Positions 7,881-15,394 are shown, numbered from the stretch's first letter. The stretch: 38,514 nt of DNA from Streptomyces sp. SID9727 (GCF_010550605.1 NZ_JAAGNI010000225.1:1-38514); one strand, 5' to 3'. Translations and numbers: made by a program. Notes: a model not told the origin generated them from the letters alone.

Positions 7881-8043
7881 GGGCTGTCCCGCAATTCCCG
7901 GCGGGCGCACGACGACAGCTGCGGCACCTCGCCGCGTTATCGAAACGCCCTAGTACGTCCAGTATGCGGGCGCCTCTCCGTCTTGCGATGCACCGCATCT
8001 GACGCCGCGCGCTGATCCACCGGGAATTGCGGGACAGCCCTTA
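7878..8043. mobile_element. MITE-like element, 166 bp, 24-bp perfect terminal inverted repeats
   Basis: The left terminal repeat at 7878-7901 begins TAAGGGCTGTCCCGCAATTC and the right repeat at 8020-8043 is its exact reverse complement. The element has no coding capacity. Both ends carry TA, as expected for a TA-target (IS630/Tc1-like) insertion, but whether the TA is part of the repeat or a target duplication cannot be told here. From memory, near-identical short elements occur between genes in other Streptomyces genomes. The long self-complementarity would also let it act as a terminator between the acetyltransferase (+) and the kinase-like gene (-). Confidence 0.75.
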
Positions 8044-8112
8044 GGCGGCCGGCTCACCAGGCACCCCCGAGGTGGGGCGCCCCGCCCTTCGCACCCGACG
8101 ACCGACGGCCCT

Positions 8113-8190
8113 GTTCCGGGAAGTGGTGACCGGGTTCCGGGAGGTGGTGACCGGGTTCCGGGAGGTGGGGACCCCGGAGGTGGTGACCGG
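8113..8190. repeat. 21-bp tandem repeats (3.7 copies)
   Basis: Units begin at 8113, 8134 and 8155, each GTTCCGGGARGTGG plus TGACCGG or a variant, with a partial copy at 8176-8190. The repeats run up to the stop codon of the leftward APH-like gene (8192). There is no coding evidence; they may be replication-slippage DNA. Confidence 0.75.
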
Positions 8191-8191
8191 C

Positions 8192-9208
8192 TCAGCGCAC
8201 CGAAGGCCCTCCGGGCCGCTCGGTCAGCAACTCCGCCAGCCGGTCCGCGAAGGCGGTGATCCACTCCAGTTCGGGCCCGCCGCGGGCGACCCGGAACCCG
8301 TGCCGCCGGGCCCAGAACGCCGCCTGCTCGGCATGCAACTGCGCCCATCGCCGCACCCGTTCACGGTCCAGCCCGGCGGCGTCCGCGTACACGTCCACGA
8401 TGCGGTGCACGGCGCTGCGGAGGTCGTGGGCGCCTGCTCCCGCGCCCGGTCCCGCTCCTGGTCGAGGCCCCTCGCCCGGTCGAGGCCCCGCTCCCGCGCC
8501 CGCGAGGGCGTACGCGCGCGACTTCATCAGTGCCCCGACGTCGTACGCCGGATCGCCCGCGTACCCCTTGGGATCGACGGCGAGCCAAGGCTCACGCTCG
8601 GCCCGCAGGATGTTCCGCCCGTGGAGGTCGCCGTGGACGAGCGTGTCGGGCTGCTGACGCCCCAACTCCCGTACGGTGGCGAGGGCGGCGCCGATGACTG
8701 GGCGCGGCAGGGCGTGCGCCAACTCGGCGTCGTCCCTGCGCAGCCCGTCCTCCCACTCCCCGGCCCGCTCACTGAGCCGGGGTAGTCCGACGGGCGCGGG
8801 CACGGCGAGCCGCCGCCCGAGCCGCGCGGCGACGGCCACCACCTCGTCCCCGTCGGCCGCCTCGGCGAGCGTCACCGGCGAGACCCGCTCCAGCAGCATC
8901 GCGTACCGGGCGTCGTCCCGCTCGTACAGCGCCACGGCCCCGCGCCCGCCCCAGGCGACGAAGGCGTCGGGCTCGTGGTCGTTGCCGGGGTGCGGGAAGG
9001 ACACCTTGAGCACAGCGGGCGGCGTGCCGTGGCGGCGTACGGGGACGATGACCCCGACGCCGCCGTGCATGACGTCACCATCGGGCGCGCACGCCCATTC
9101 GCCCGCCAAGTCGGTAACGAGCGCGGGCAGTTCCCGAATCCAGCGCGCCCCGGCGTCCCCTTCACGCGCGACGGTGGTCCGCGCGAATTCTTCCGGAATC
9201 ACGATCAT
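8192..9208 (-). CDS. Aminoglycoside/hydroxyurea phosphotransferase-like kinase (APH(6)-type)
   Basis: A 338-aa APH-fold kinase closest to the streptomycin 6-phosphotransferase/hydroxyurea phosphotransferase group. An N-lobe (about 40-110, PAVLKVSFPHPGNDHE, nucleotide-binding Lys) precedes the catalytic loop LVHGDLHGRNIL and the Mg-binding motif VDPKGYAGDPAYD; both are complete. It could O-phosphorylate an aminoglycoside-like or other small hydroxylated substrate. The product cannot be called a resistance enzyme from sequence alone. Between the metal-binding motif and the C-terminal helices there is a Gly/Ala/Pro low-complexity insertion of about 26 residues (coding 8425-8515) made of GAGPRPGEGP-like units. 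The ATG at 9208 has only a weak ribosome-binding site. It is transcribed toward the MITE. Confidence 0.85.
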   Translation of the reverse strand: MIVIPEEFARTTVAREGDAGARWIRELPALVTDLAGEWACAPDGDVMHGGVGVIVPVRRHGTPPAVLKVSFPHPGNDHEPDAFVAWGGRGAVALYERDDARYAMLLERVSPVTLAEAADGDEVVAVAARLGRRLAVPAPVGLPRLSERAGEWEDGLRRDDAELAHALPRPVIGAALATVRELGRQQPDTLVHGDLHGRNILRAEREPWLAVDPKGYAGDPAYDVGALMKSRAYALAGAGAGPRPGEGPRPGAGPGAGAGAHDLRSAVHRIVDVYADAAGLDRERVRRWAQLHAEQAAFWARRHGFRVARGGPELEWITAFADRLAELLTERPGGPSVR

Positions 9209-9230
9209 CCGGGCACCCTACGCGGGCGGG

Positions 9231-10145
9231 TCACGGCTCGACCCTCAAATGCCGCCCCCAGACCTGGGCCTTGCGGAACGGCCCGTCCCCGTCGCTGGTG
9301 TGCTGCGACGAGTCGAAGGCGACCCAATACACGAACTCCCCTTCGTGCGCCTGGGGATGGCCGTTGGGCTCGGGCACGCCCAGGGCGTCGACGGTCCCGG
9401 CGAACTCGACGGCCCGCCACGGCCCGTCCCACCCCTCGTCGCGTACGACGACGACCCGAGTGCCGGGGGCCAGCGCCCCGGGCGGCCAGGCCCGGCTCAG
9501 CACCGGGAAGTGGGGCCGCCAGCCGGGGCTGACGCAGGGCACCGGCCCGGCCCACGGTTCGCGGTGGCGCCGCCCCTCGTGGTTGGCGTTGCGGGGGAGG
9601 TAGCCCCGGAAGAGTTCGGCACCGCGCAGCCCGTCGTGGATCTGCCCGGCGCACTCGGTGACCGGCGAGACGGAGGCGGGATCGACGGCCCGGAAGACCC
9701 CGCCGTCCAGCCGGAACGCCTGGCCCTCCTCGGGGTCGGTGCCACAGGCCGCGACGAGCCTGCCTTCGCGGAAGGCGGCCGCGTACTCGTGGAGCAGTTC
9801 CCCGCCGAAGGTGCTGTCGCTGATGACGACGACGGGCGCGGCGTGGCTGAGGAACGACCCCAGCAGGAGTTCGGTGTCGTCGAACGCGCCCAGCGGATCG
9901 GGCACCGCGGGCACGCCCGCCGCCTCGCGCCAGGCATCGAGCGAGGGCGGCGTGAGACCCCGCGGGTCGTATCCGAGCCCGCTGACGGCGTGCGCCAGCT
10001 CCCAGGGAACGGGCAGCACCCAGCCCTCCGGGAGGGCGGGGTCACCGGTGCGGGGCGCGTAGGCGGACCCACCGGGGATCACCAGGTCGTAGAGCGGCAA
10101 CGCGTGCGCGTCGAGCGCGAGTACGCAGTTGAGGTGGAAGCCCAT
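9231..10145 (-). CDS. Protein of unknown family (304 aa)
   Basis: I do not recognise this family. The protein opens with FHLNCVLALDAHALPLYDLV, has a central segment with small hydrophobic strands (AAPVVVISDSTFGGELLHEY), and ends in a compact region (about 225-304) with PGTRVVVVRDEGWDGPWRAV and EGEFVYWVAFDSSQ. That tail resembles the ends of other uncharacterised actinobacterial proteins. No signal peptide or membrane segment is visible. The ATG at 10145 has GAGG 9 nt upstream; an upstream ATG at 10154 lacks a ribosome-binding site. Codon use is typical of the genome with strong GC3, which supports real coding. It is divergent from the GNAT gene, 40 bp apart, and ends 22 bp before the APH-like start on the same strand, so the two probably form an operon. 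Confidence 0.7.
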   Translation of the reverse strand: MGFHLNCVLALDAHALPLYDLVIPGGSAYAPRTGDPALPEGWVLPVPWELAHAVSGLGYDPRGLTPPSLDAWREAAGVPAVPDPLGAFDDTELLLGSFLSHAAPVVVISDSTFGGELLHEYAAAFREGRLVAACGTDPEEGQAFRLDGGVFRAVDPASVSPVTECAGQIHDGLRGAELFRGYLPRNANHEGRRHREPWAGPVPCVSPGWRPHFPVLSRAWPPGALAPGTRVVVVRDEGWDGPWRAVEFAGTVDALGVPEPNGHPQAHEGEFVYWVAFDSSQHTSDGDGPFRKAQVWGRHLRVEP

Positions 10146-10185
10146 GGAGAGCATCCTCGCGTACGACCCCGAAGGAGACCCCGCG

Positions 10186-10656
10186 ATGACCGTGACCATC
10201 CGCCCCGCCGGCCCGGACGACCTCCCGCCCCTCGCGGCCCTGATCGAGGAGATCGAACGCTTCTACGGAGCCACGGAGATCCAGCCCCTGGCGGAACGCC
10301 GGGCCCAGATCGAGGAGTCCCTGTTCGCCCCGATCCCGCTCGCGCAGGTCCTGGTCGCGGACCCGGGCGACGGCACCCTCGCGGGGATGGCCGCGTACTC
10401 GTTCCTCTGGCCGGCGAGGGGGACGACCCATGCGCTGTTCCTGAAGGAGCTGTACGTGAGTGAACCGTGGCGGGGAGGGGGCGTGGGCGCCCGCCTGATG
10501 GCAGAACTCCGCACGGTGGCGTCGGCCCGCCCGGGGTGCAGCCGGATGGAGTGGATGGGTGATACGGACAACGCGCCGGCGCTGGGGTTCTACGGGGCGC
10601 TGGGCTTCGAGGTGGTGGAGGGGAAGGCGGTGTACCGGGTGGGGGTGGAGGGGTGA
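10186..10656 (+). CDS. GNAT-family N-acetyltransferase
   Basis: A 156-aa GNAT. Strand and helix 1 are IRPAGPDDLPPLAALIEEIE. The core includes FLKELYVSEPWRGGGVGARL, motif A with the acetyl-CoA pyrophosphate-binding RGGGVG. The C-terminus is DNAPALGFYGALGFEVVEG, the usual motif B. The substrate is unknown. The ATG at 10186 follows GAAGGAG by about 9 nt, so the upstream in-frame ATGs are not used. It is divergent from the unknown gene at 9231-10145 and is followed by the CRISPR 1 leader. Confidence 0.92.
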   Translation: MTVTIRPAGPDDLPPLAALIEEIERFYGATEIQPLAERRAQIEESLFAPIPLAQVLVADPGDGTLAGMAAYSFLWPARGTTHALFLKELYVSEPWRGGGVGARLMAELRTVASARPGCSRMEWMGDTDNAPALGFYGALGFEVVEGKAVYRVGVEG

Positions 10657-10703
10657 GGGGGTGAGGGGGTGGGGTCCGGTGAACGGGGGGTGGGGGCACG
10701 GGT

Positions 10704-10819
10704 GTTGGCCTACGCTTGGGATGTATGCGGACTGTGTGGATGTTGGGGCGGTTATGCCGGAGTGAGCGAAAGTGGTCAGAAACCACGCCGACGCGACACA
10801 ACGCCGCAGGTCACGAAGA
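10704..10819 (+). promoter_or_regulatory. Leader of CRISPR array 1
   Basis: This is a 116-bp segment before the first repeat. It aligns by eye with the equally long segment before array 2: both start GTTGGC, contain GGTTATGCCGGA, then GAAAGTGGTCAGAAAC 52 bp before the first repeat, and CGCAGGTCA next to it. It should contain the crRNA promoter and the Cas1-Cas2 integration signals. The arrangement fixes the reading direction as rightward. Confidence 0.8.
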
Positions 10820-11885
10820 GTGCTCCCCGCGCGTGCGGGGATGGTCCCGATCCGCCGATCAGGACGATGACGTGGATGTGGTGCTCCCCGCGCGTGCGGG
10901 GATGGTCCCGAGCTGGGCGCCATCGACGGGGCCGGTAACGGGTGCTCCCCGCGCGTGCGGGGATGGTCCCGCGCACGGCGGTAGATGACGATTCCCTCGG
11001 ACGTGCTCCCCGCGCGTGCGGGGATGGTCCCGGCCTCCTGGTCCACGTCGCCGTCTCCAAGACGTGCTCCCCGCGCGTGCGGGGATGGTCCCTGGGCGAT
11101 CCGGCTGGTGAGGGCCGAGGATTTGTGCTCCCCGCGCGTGCGGGGATGGTCCCCGGCTTGCACTGAGGGAAGATCACCGAACCGGGTGCTCCCCGCGCGT
11201 GCGGGGATGGTCCCCTGGGGCTCGCCATAGACCTCGCGATCAACTAGTGCTCCCCGCGCGTGCGGGGATGGTCCCAGGCTCCATGTCGTCCAGATGAGGG
11301 AGCCGAAGTGCTCCCCGCGCGTGCGGGGATGGTCCCGAGGCCGTCACCCAGGCGAACGAGGCCCTTGCGTGCTCCCCGCGCGTGCGGGGATGGTCCCTCG
11401 GCAACGGTGCGCCCCTGGTGGTTGGTCACGTGCTCCCCGCGCGTGCGGGGATGGTCCCTCCGGCCATCTGAACCTCCCTGGGAATCACCGGTGCTCCCCG
11501 CGCGTGCGGGGATGGTCCCCAGTACCAGACGGCCATGGCGCACCACGGGCCGTGCTCCCCGCGCGTGCGGGGATGGTCCCGGGGCGGATTCCCGGCACTC
11601 GTCAAGCTCCTCGTGCTCCCCGCGCGTGCGGGGATGGTCCCGACGTCTCGTACGGCATCGAGACGGAGAACCGGTGCTCCCCGCGCGTGCGGGGATGGTC
11701 CCCAGAGCGGCCGGGCGGTCTTTGAGCATCCGGAGTGCTCCCCGCGCGTGCGGGGATGGTCCCTTGAACGTCATCTGGAGCGGCATGACGTCGCTGTGCT
11801 CCCCGCGCGTGCGGGGATGGGCCCGACCTCCTGGAACGGCTCACCGTCACGCGAGCCCGCTCCCCGCTCATGCGGGGATGGCCCG
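10820..11885 (+). CRISPR. CRISPR array 1, type I-E-like, 18 repeats / 17 spacers
   Basis: Repeats of 29 bp start at 10820 and recur every 61 bp without exception to 11857, giving seventeen 32-bp spacers. The repeat begins GTGCTCCCCGCGCGTGCGGG and ends GATGGTCCC; CCCCGC and GCGGGG form the crRNA stem with loop GCGT. Copies 1-16 are identical. Copy 17 (11796) has GATGGGCCC, and copy 18 (11857) is degenerate at both ends and in the loop, marking the old, leader-distal end. The repeat size, stem and spacer length match type I-E (Cse3/Cas6e-processed). No cas gene lies in this window. Open frames through the array are artefacts of the repeats. Confidence 0.99.
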
Positions 11886-11923
11886 ACGGCGGCCGCGCCT
11901 GCCGCCGGGCCACGGCACGTCGG

Positions 11924-12811
11924 TCAGGACTGCTGGCCGCCCGCCTGCTTGACGACCTTGTCCGTCACGTCGACAGTGTCCCCGGAGGCGGGTGCGTCGA
12001 CATCGACGTCGGTTCCGAAGTCGCTGAAGTCCATGACGACCTTCGCCTTGCCCCGGTTTGCTGAACCGGCGCCCTTCGCACCCCCGGCCGGCTGCGCGGT
12101 CATCTCGATCTGCTGGCGGCGCATCAACCCCTTGCCGTCGACCCACAGGTCCACCGGCACCGTCTCGCCGAGTTGTTCGCGCAGTTTCCGAGCCTGCGCG
12201 GCGTCGCCCTTGGCGAGCTTGTCGATGTCCAGGCTGACCTTGTAGTGCGTCGTCTCAACACCACCCAGGCTCTCCGTGCCGACCTTCTTCACGTCCTTCT
12301 CCGACAGTGCCTTGGAGTAGGCGAACGAGTTGGTCGGATCGCTCACCTGGTTGCTTCCGGCGGCCCCGGAGGCACGCAGCTTCTCCATGTCGATCTTCAT
12401 CCAGCTCTTGCCCCCGGGCAGGCCGCCCTCGCCCTTCGGCGGCTTCTGGTAGATCATCTTGTCCACGACCCGTTGCTCCAGCCGCTGACCCGACTGCTCC
12501 ATGGTCAGCTTGCTCTCCCCGTCCTCGAAGTCCATGACGCCGGAGCCGGTGATCGTCTGGCTCTTCCCCTCGGCGCTGACCGAGGTCGTGATCTTCACGC
12601 GCGCGGACCCGGCCTCGGTGGTGTTCTTGTTGGTCGCCTGCACGACCTGCGAGGGCGACGTGTCGGCAGTCTTGCCCGCCTTGGAGGGCTTCGAGTCGTT
12701 CGCGGATTCGCCCTTGTCGTCCGACCCGCACCCGGCGAGCGCGGCAACGGCCAGTAAGCCCGCCACGCCGTACGCCGCCGCCTTGGACTTCCGGGACTTC
12801 ACATTCGCCAT
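11924..12811 (-). CDS. Secreted lipoprotein, LppX/LprG-like
   Basis: A 295-aa predicted lipoprotein. The N-terminus has basic residues (KSRKSK), a hydrophobic stretch and the lipobox LAGC with the lipidated Cys at 28. After a Ser/Lys/Asp-rich linker the mature domain (about 55-290) has alternating beta-strand patterns (ARVKITTSVSAEGKSQTITG, THYKVSLDIDKLAK, PVDLWVDGKGLMRRQQIEM) that fit the LolA-like/LppX_LprAFG fold used to carry lipids or sense envelope state. The function is inferred from the fold only. The ATG at 12811 has GGGGAGG about 8 nt upstream; a GTG directly before it (12814) is an alternative. It lies between CRISPR arrays 1 and 2 on the opposite strand and has no evident link to them. 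Confidence 0.85.
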   Translation of the reverse strand: MANVKSRKSKAAAYGVAGLLAVAALAGCGSDDKGESANDSKPSKAGKTADTSPSQVVQATNKNTTEAGSARVKITTSVSAEGKSQTITGSGVMDFEDGESKLTMEQSGQRLEQRVVDKMIYQKPPKGEGGLPGGKSWMKIDMEKLRASGAAGSNQVSDPTNSFAYSKALSEKDVKKVGTESLGGVETTHYKVSLDIDKLAKGDAAQARKLREQLGETVPVDLWVDGKGLMRRQQIEMTAQPAGGAKGAGSANRGKAKVVMDFSDFGTDVDVDAPASGDTVDVTDKVVKQAGGQQS

Positions 12812-13067
12812 CACAGCAGCCTCCCCAAATGAGAACCGTTACGTCAGGTATGCGCCCGGTGCCCTGGAGGTGGTCCCGCATGCGAAGCGTCGCCCGTTCT
12901 ACGCCAGTCGCAGTAGTTTCCGTCCAGGCGGGCTTCCCGGATGCGCGGAGTTGCCCCCGCCTGTGGCCGGCCCCCGGATGAAGGGGTTTTGCGGCGCGCT
13001 GGGGCATGGTGAGGTTGGTATGGCGAGATGGCGCGTGCGGCGGCTGAGGGGCACAGCGGCCAGGAGC
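12812..13067. other. Non-coding gap between lipoprotein gene and CRISPR 2 leader
   Basis: About 256 bp. No convincing gene is seen on either strand. The side next to 12811 holds the ribosome-binding site and presumably the promoter of the leftward lipoprotein gene. Confidence 0.5.
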
Positions 13068-13183
13068 GTTGGCGTACCCTTGCCGCGTATGCCTGACGTG
13101 TGATCGTTGAGATGGTTATGCCGGACTCTGTGAAAGTGGTCAGAAACGGTGCTCCCGCCCAATAGACCCGCAGGTCAGGGAGT
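13068..13183 (+). promoter_or_regulatory. Leader of CRISPR array 2
   Basis: A 116-bp segment homologous to the array 1 leader: GTTGGC at 13068, GGTTATGCCGGA near 13114, GAAAGTGGTCAGAAAC at 13132-13147 (52 bp before the first repeat) and CGCAGGTCA next to the repeat. It also contains a short GGTGCTCCCG at 13148-13157 that resembles the beginning of an array 1 repeat. Confidence 0.8.
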
Positions 13184-13991
13184 CTGCTCCCTGCACGCGC
13201 GGGGATGGCCCCACCGTCACCCGCAAAGCTCTCGTGCCGCGCACCTGCTCCCTGCACGCGCGGGGATGGCCCCGCGACCGCGTGAGTGACGAACTGGCCA
13301 AGCTCCTGCTCCCCGCACGCGCGGGGATGGCCCCCCGACCCAGAAGACGCCCCCGGCGCTCGGCGCCTGCTCCCCGCACGCGCGGGGATGGCCCCGTCAC
13401 GCAGTACGGGCGGCCATACGTGCAGATCCTGCTCCCCGCACGCGCGGGGATGGCCCCACGGCCAACCAGCGCGTCTACATCGGTCTGTGCTGCTCCCCGC
13501 ACGCGCGGGGATGGCCCCGTGGGCCCTGCCGGGCACCCCTCCCCTCCCGTCTGCTCCCCGCACGCGCGGGGATGGCCCCCCGGCCAGCCCCGACGCCCTG
13601 CTCCCCGCACGCGCGGGGATGGCCCCTACGCCGAGTACGCGCAGGCCCTCCGCCACCTCTGCTCCCCGCACGCGCGGGGATGGCCCCGGCACGGACGGCT
13701 GGGCACGGCTCGCCGCCCCCTGCTCCCCGCACGCGCGGGGATGGCCCCTACCAGGGCGGCACGGGCACCGTCGAAATCGACTGCTCCCCGCACGCGCGGG
13801 GGTGGCCCCGTGCAGCGCAGGTTGACGTTGGTGTCGGTCCACTGCTCCCCGCACGCGCGGGGATGGCCCCGACGCGGAGCTGACACGGCCCCCGCGCTTG
13901 ACTGCTCCCCGCCCGTGCGGGGATGGCCCCAGGCCGGTGTGGAGCTCGTCCACCCGGACCAGCTGCTCCCTGCAAGCGCGGGGATGAAAGC
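13184..13991 (+). CRISPR. CRISPR array 2, type I-E-like, 14 repeats / 13 spacers
   Basis: Repeats of 29 bp start at 13184, 13245, 13306, 13367, 13429, 13490, 13551, 13598, 13659, 13720, 13781, 13842, 13902 and 13963. The consensus begins CTGCTCCCCGCACGCGCGGG and ends GATGGCCCC. It differs from array 1 at the first base, in the loop (ACGC for GCGT) and near the 3' end. Spacers are 32 bp except for 33 (spacer 4), 31 (spacer 12) and a short 18 (spacer 7, 13580-13597). The two leader-proximal repeats share a C-to-T change (CCCTGC); repeat 11 has GGGGGTGG; the last repeat is degenerate and ends GATGAAAGC. No cas gene is adjacent. Confidence 0.99.
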
Positions 13992-14156
13992 TCTGTCGCC
14001 GACGCCGTGTTCTCACTTGCTTGAACGAGTGCCAGCAGGCCGCGGCGGGGCGTCGATGGAGCAGGTGGCAGGGGTTGGGCCGCTTACCCAGTCCTCCAGA
14101 AGCAACGGCACTCGAGGCCCACCGCCCATCCCGAACAAGCGGTCTAAGATGCGTCG

Positions 14157-14729
14157 ATGTTGCCCTCCGCTCCGCCGCAGATACCGGCGAACGAACTCAG
14201 TCCCGGCCGCCTCTGGTACGCGGTAGCGGCCGTGACCGCAGTCGCGCTGATCGTGCTGGGCGTGGTCCTGGGGGTCTATCGCTTCAACAACATGGTCGAC
14301 GCGGTCGACACCGACCACCAGTTCGCCAACGGCGACACCTTCTCCCTCCAGCTCGGCCCGGAGAGCGAGCGGACGATCTGGATCAAGGACAGGGGCCCGT
14401 CGGCCGCCCAGGATTGCAACATCACTGGGCCAGGCAATCCGCGCCTTGGGGGCCCGGGAATCGATGTGTTCCTCACTCGCGACGAGACCTGGAATCCCCT
14501 GTACGACATCGAAGCGTCTCGAACGGGCAACTACAAGATCACCTGCTCATCCGAAGGACCGTCCCAGTACGCCATCGGGAAATCCGGAGGCATCGTCACG
14601 TTTCTGGGTGGGTCGATTCTGGCCGTCGTTCTGCCTGTCATCGGAGTCAGCCTCGGTGCTGTCATCATGATCGTCACGGCCGTACGCCGCAGAGACCACC
14701 GCAAGCGGCTGCTCGCTGAGCGGCTTTGA
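14157..14729 (+). CDS. Two-helix membrane protein of unknown function
   Basis: A 190-aa protein. A short Pro-rich cytoplasmic N-terminus precedes TM1 (about 20-41, YAVAAVTAVALIVLGVVLGV), an extracytoplasmic domain of about 105 residues with two Cys (in DCNITGPG and KITCSSEG, a possible disulfide) and polar beta-type sequence, then TM2 (about 151-175, GGSILAVVLPVIGVSLGAVI) and a basic tail RRRDHRKRLLAERL that places the C-terminus inside. I do not recognise a named family. Similar small membrane proteins are common hypotheticals in Streptomyces. The ATG at 14157 has no strong ribosome-binding site. It lies alone between CRISPR arrays 2 and 3, transcribed in the same direction. Confidence 0.75.
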   Translation: MLPSAPPQIPANELSPGRLWYAVAAVTAVALIVLGVVLGVYRFNNMVDAVDTDHQFANGDTFSLQLGPESERTIWIKDRGPSAAQDCNITGPGNPRLGGPGIDVFLTRDETWNPLYDIEASRTGNYKITCSSEGPSQYAIGKSGGIVTFLGGSILAVVLPVIGVSLGAVIMIVTAVRRRDHRKRLLAERL

Positions 14730-14885
14730 CGGCTGCGTAGGACATCGGTGAACCGTGCAGGCAGCGCAGCCGATGTGATGTCGTTCGGCTTAAGGAGCTT
14801 GCGAAACCGCGCGAATTCATCAGACGGGGCTATCGATCTTTGGCTTCGCCGAAATGGGGCGTTAGGTGGTTGGGTCGAAATCTGT

Positions 14886-14937
14886 GAAAGTGGTCAAAAT
14901 TCGTGTCCGTGCGGGATAACGTCGCAGATCACGAAGA
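14886..14937 (+). promoter_or_regulatory. Leader core of CRISPR array 3
   Basis: GAAAGTGGTCAAAA begins exactly 52 bp before the first repeat, and CGCAGATCACGAAGA abuts it, as in arrays 1 and 2. Further upstream the sequence no longer matches the other two leaders, so only the repeat-proximal core is conserved. Confidence 0.7.
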
Positions 14938-15394
14938 CTGCTCCCCGCACGCGCGGGGATGGCCCCCACCCTCACAGCAATGGCCTCCCGGCGTCTGGCC
15001 TGCTCCCCGCACGCGCAGGGATGGCCCCTCGACGCGGGCGCCCCGGGTGCGGGCGGAGTCCTGCTCCCCGCACGCGCGGGGATGGCCCCCGCTTCCACAC
15101 AGCGGGCCAGGGAGAGTGACGCTGCTCCCCGCACGCGCGGGGATGGCCCCGCCGGGCACCCCGCTCCGGTGGAGACCGGCATCTGCTTCCCGCACGCGCG
15201 GGGATGGCCCCCAGGTCGCGGTCGGGATCTTCGGGACCCAGGCCTGCTCCCCGCAAGCGCGGGGATGGCCCCTAGAAGTACTACCCACCATTGGGGTGCA
15301 AGGCCTGCTCCCCGCACGCGCGGGGATGGTCCCGACACGACGAACAAGCCGATCAAGGGCCCGTTCTGCTCCCCGCACGAGCGGGGACAGCACA
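14938..15394 (+). CRISPR. CRISPR array 3, type I-E-like, 8 repeats / 7 spacers
   Basis: Repeats start at 14938, 15000, 15061, 15122, 15183, 15244, 15305 and 15366. They share the array 2 consensus (CTGCTCCCCGCACGCGCGGG, then GATGGCCCC). Single-base variants occur in copies 2 (GCGCAGGG), 5 (CTGCTTCCC), 6 (GCAAGCG) and 7 (GATGGTCCC, the array 1-type 3' end); copy 8 is degenerate after GGGGA. Spacers are 32 bp, the first 33 bp. The array is short, and five of its eight repeats carry changes, suggesting an older or less active locus. No cas gene is adjacent. Confidence 0.98.

Noticed and set aside
8425..8515. Frameshift in the APH(6)-like gene at the Gly/Pro-rich segment
   Set aside because: The frame stays open and conserved sequence resumes in the same frame on both sides, so it is an in-frame insertion.
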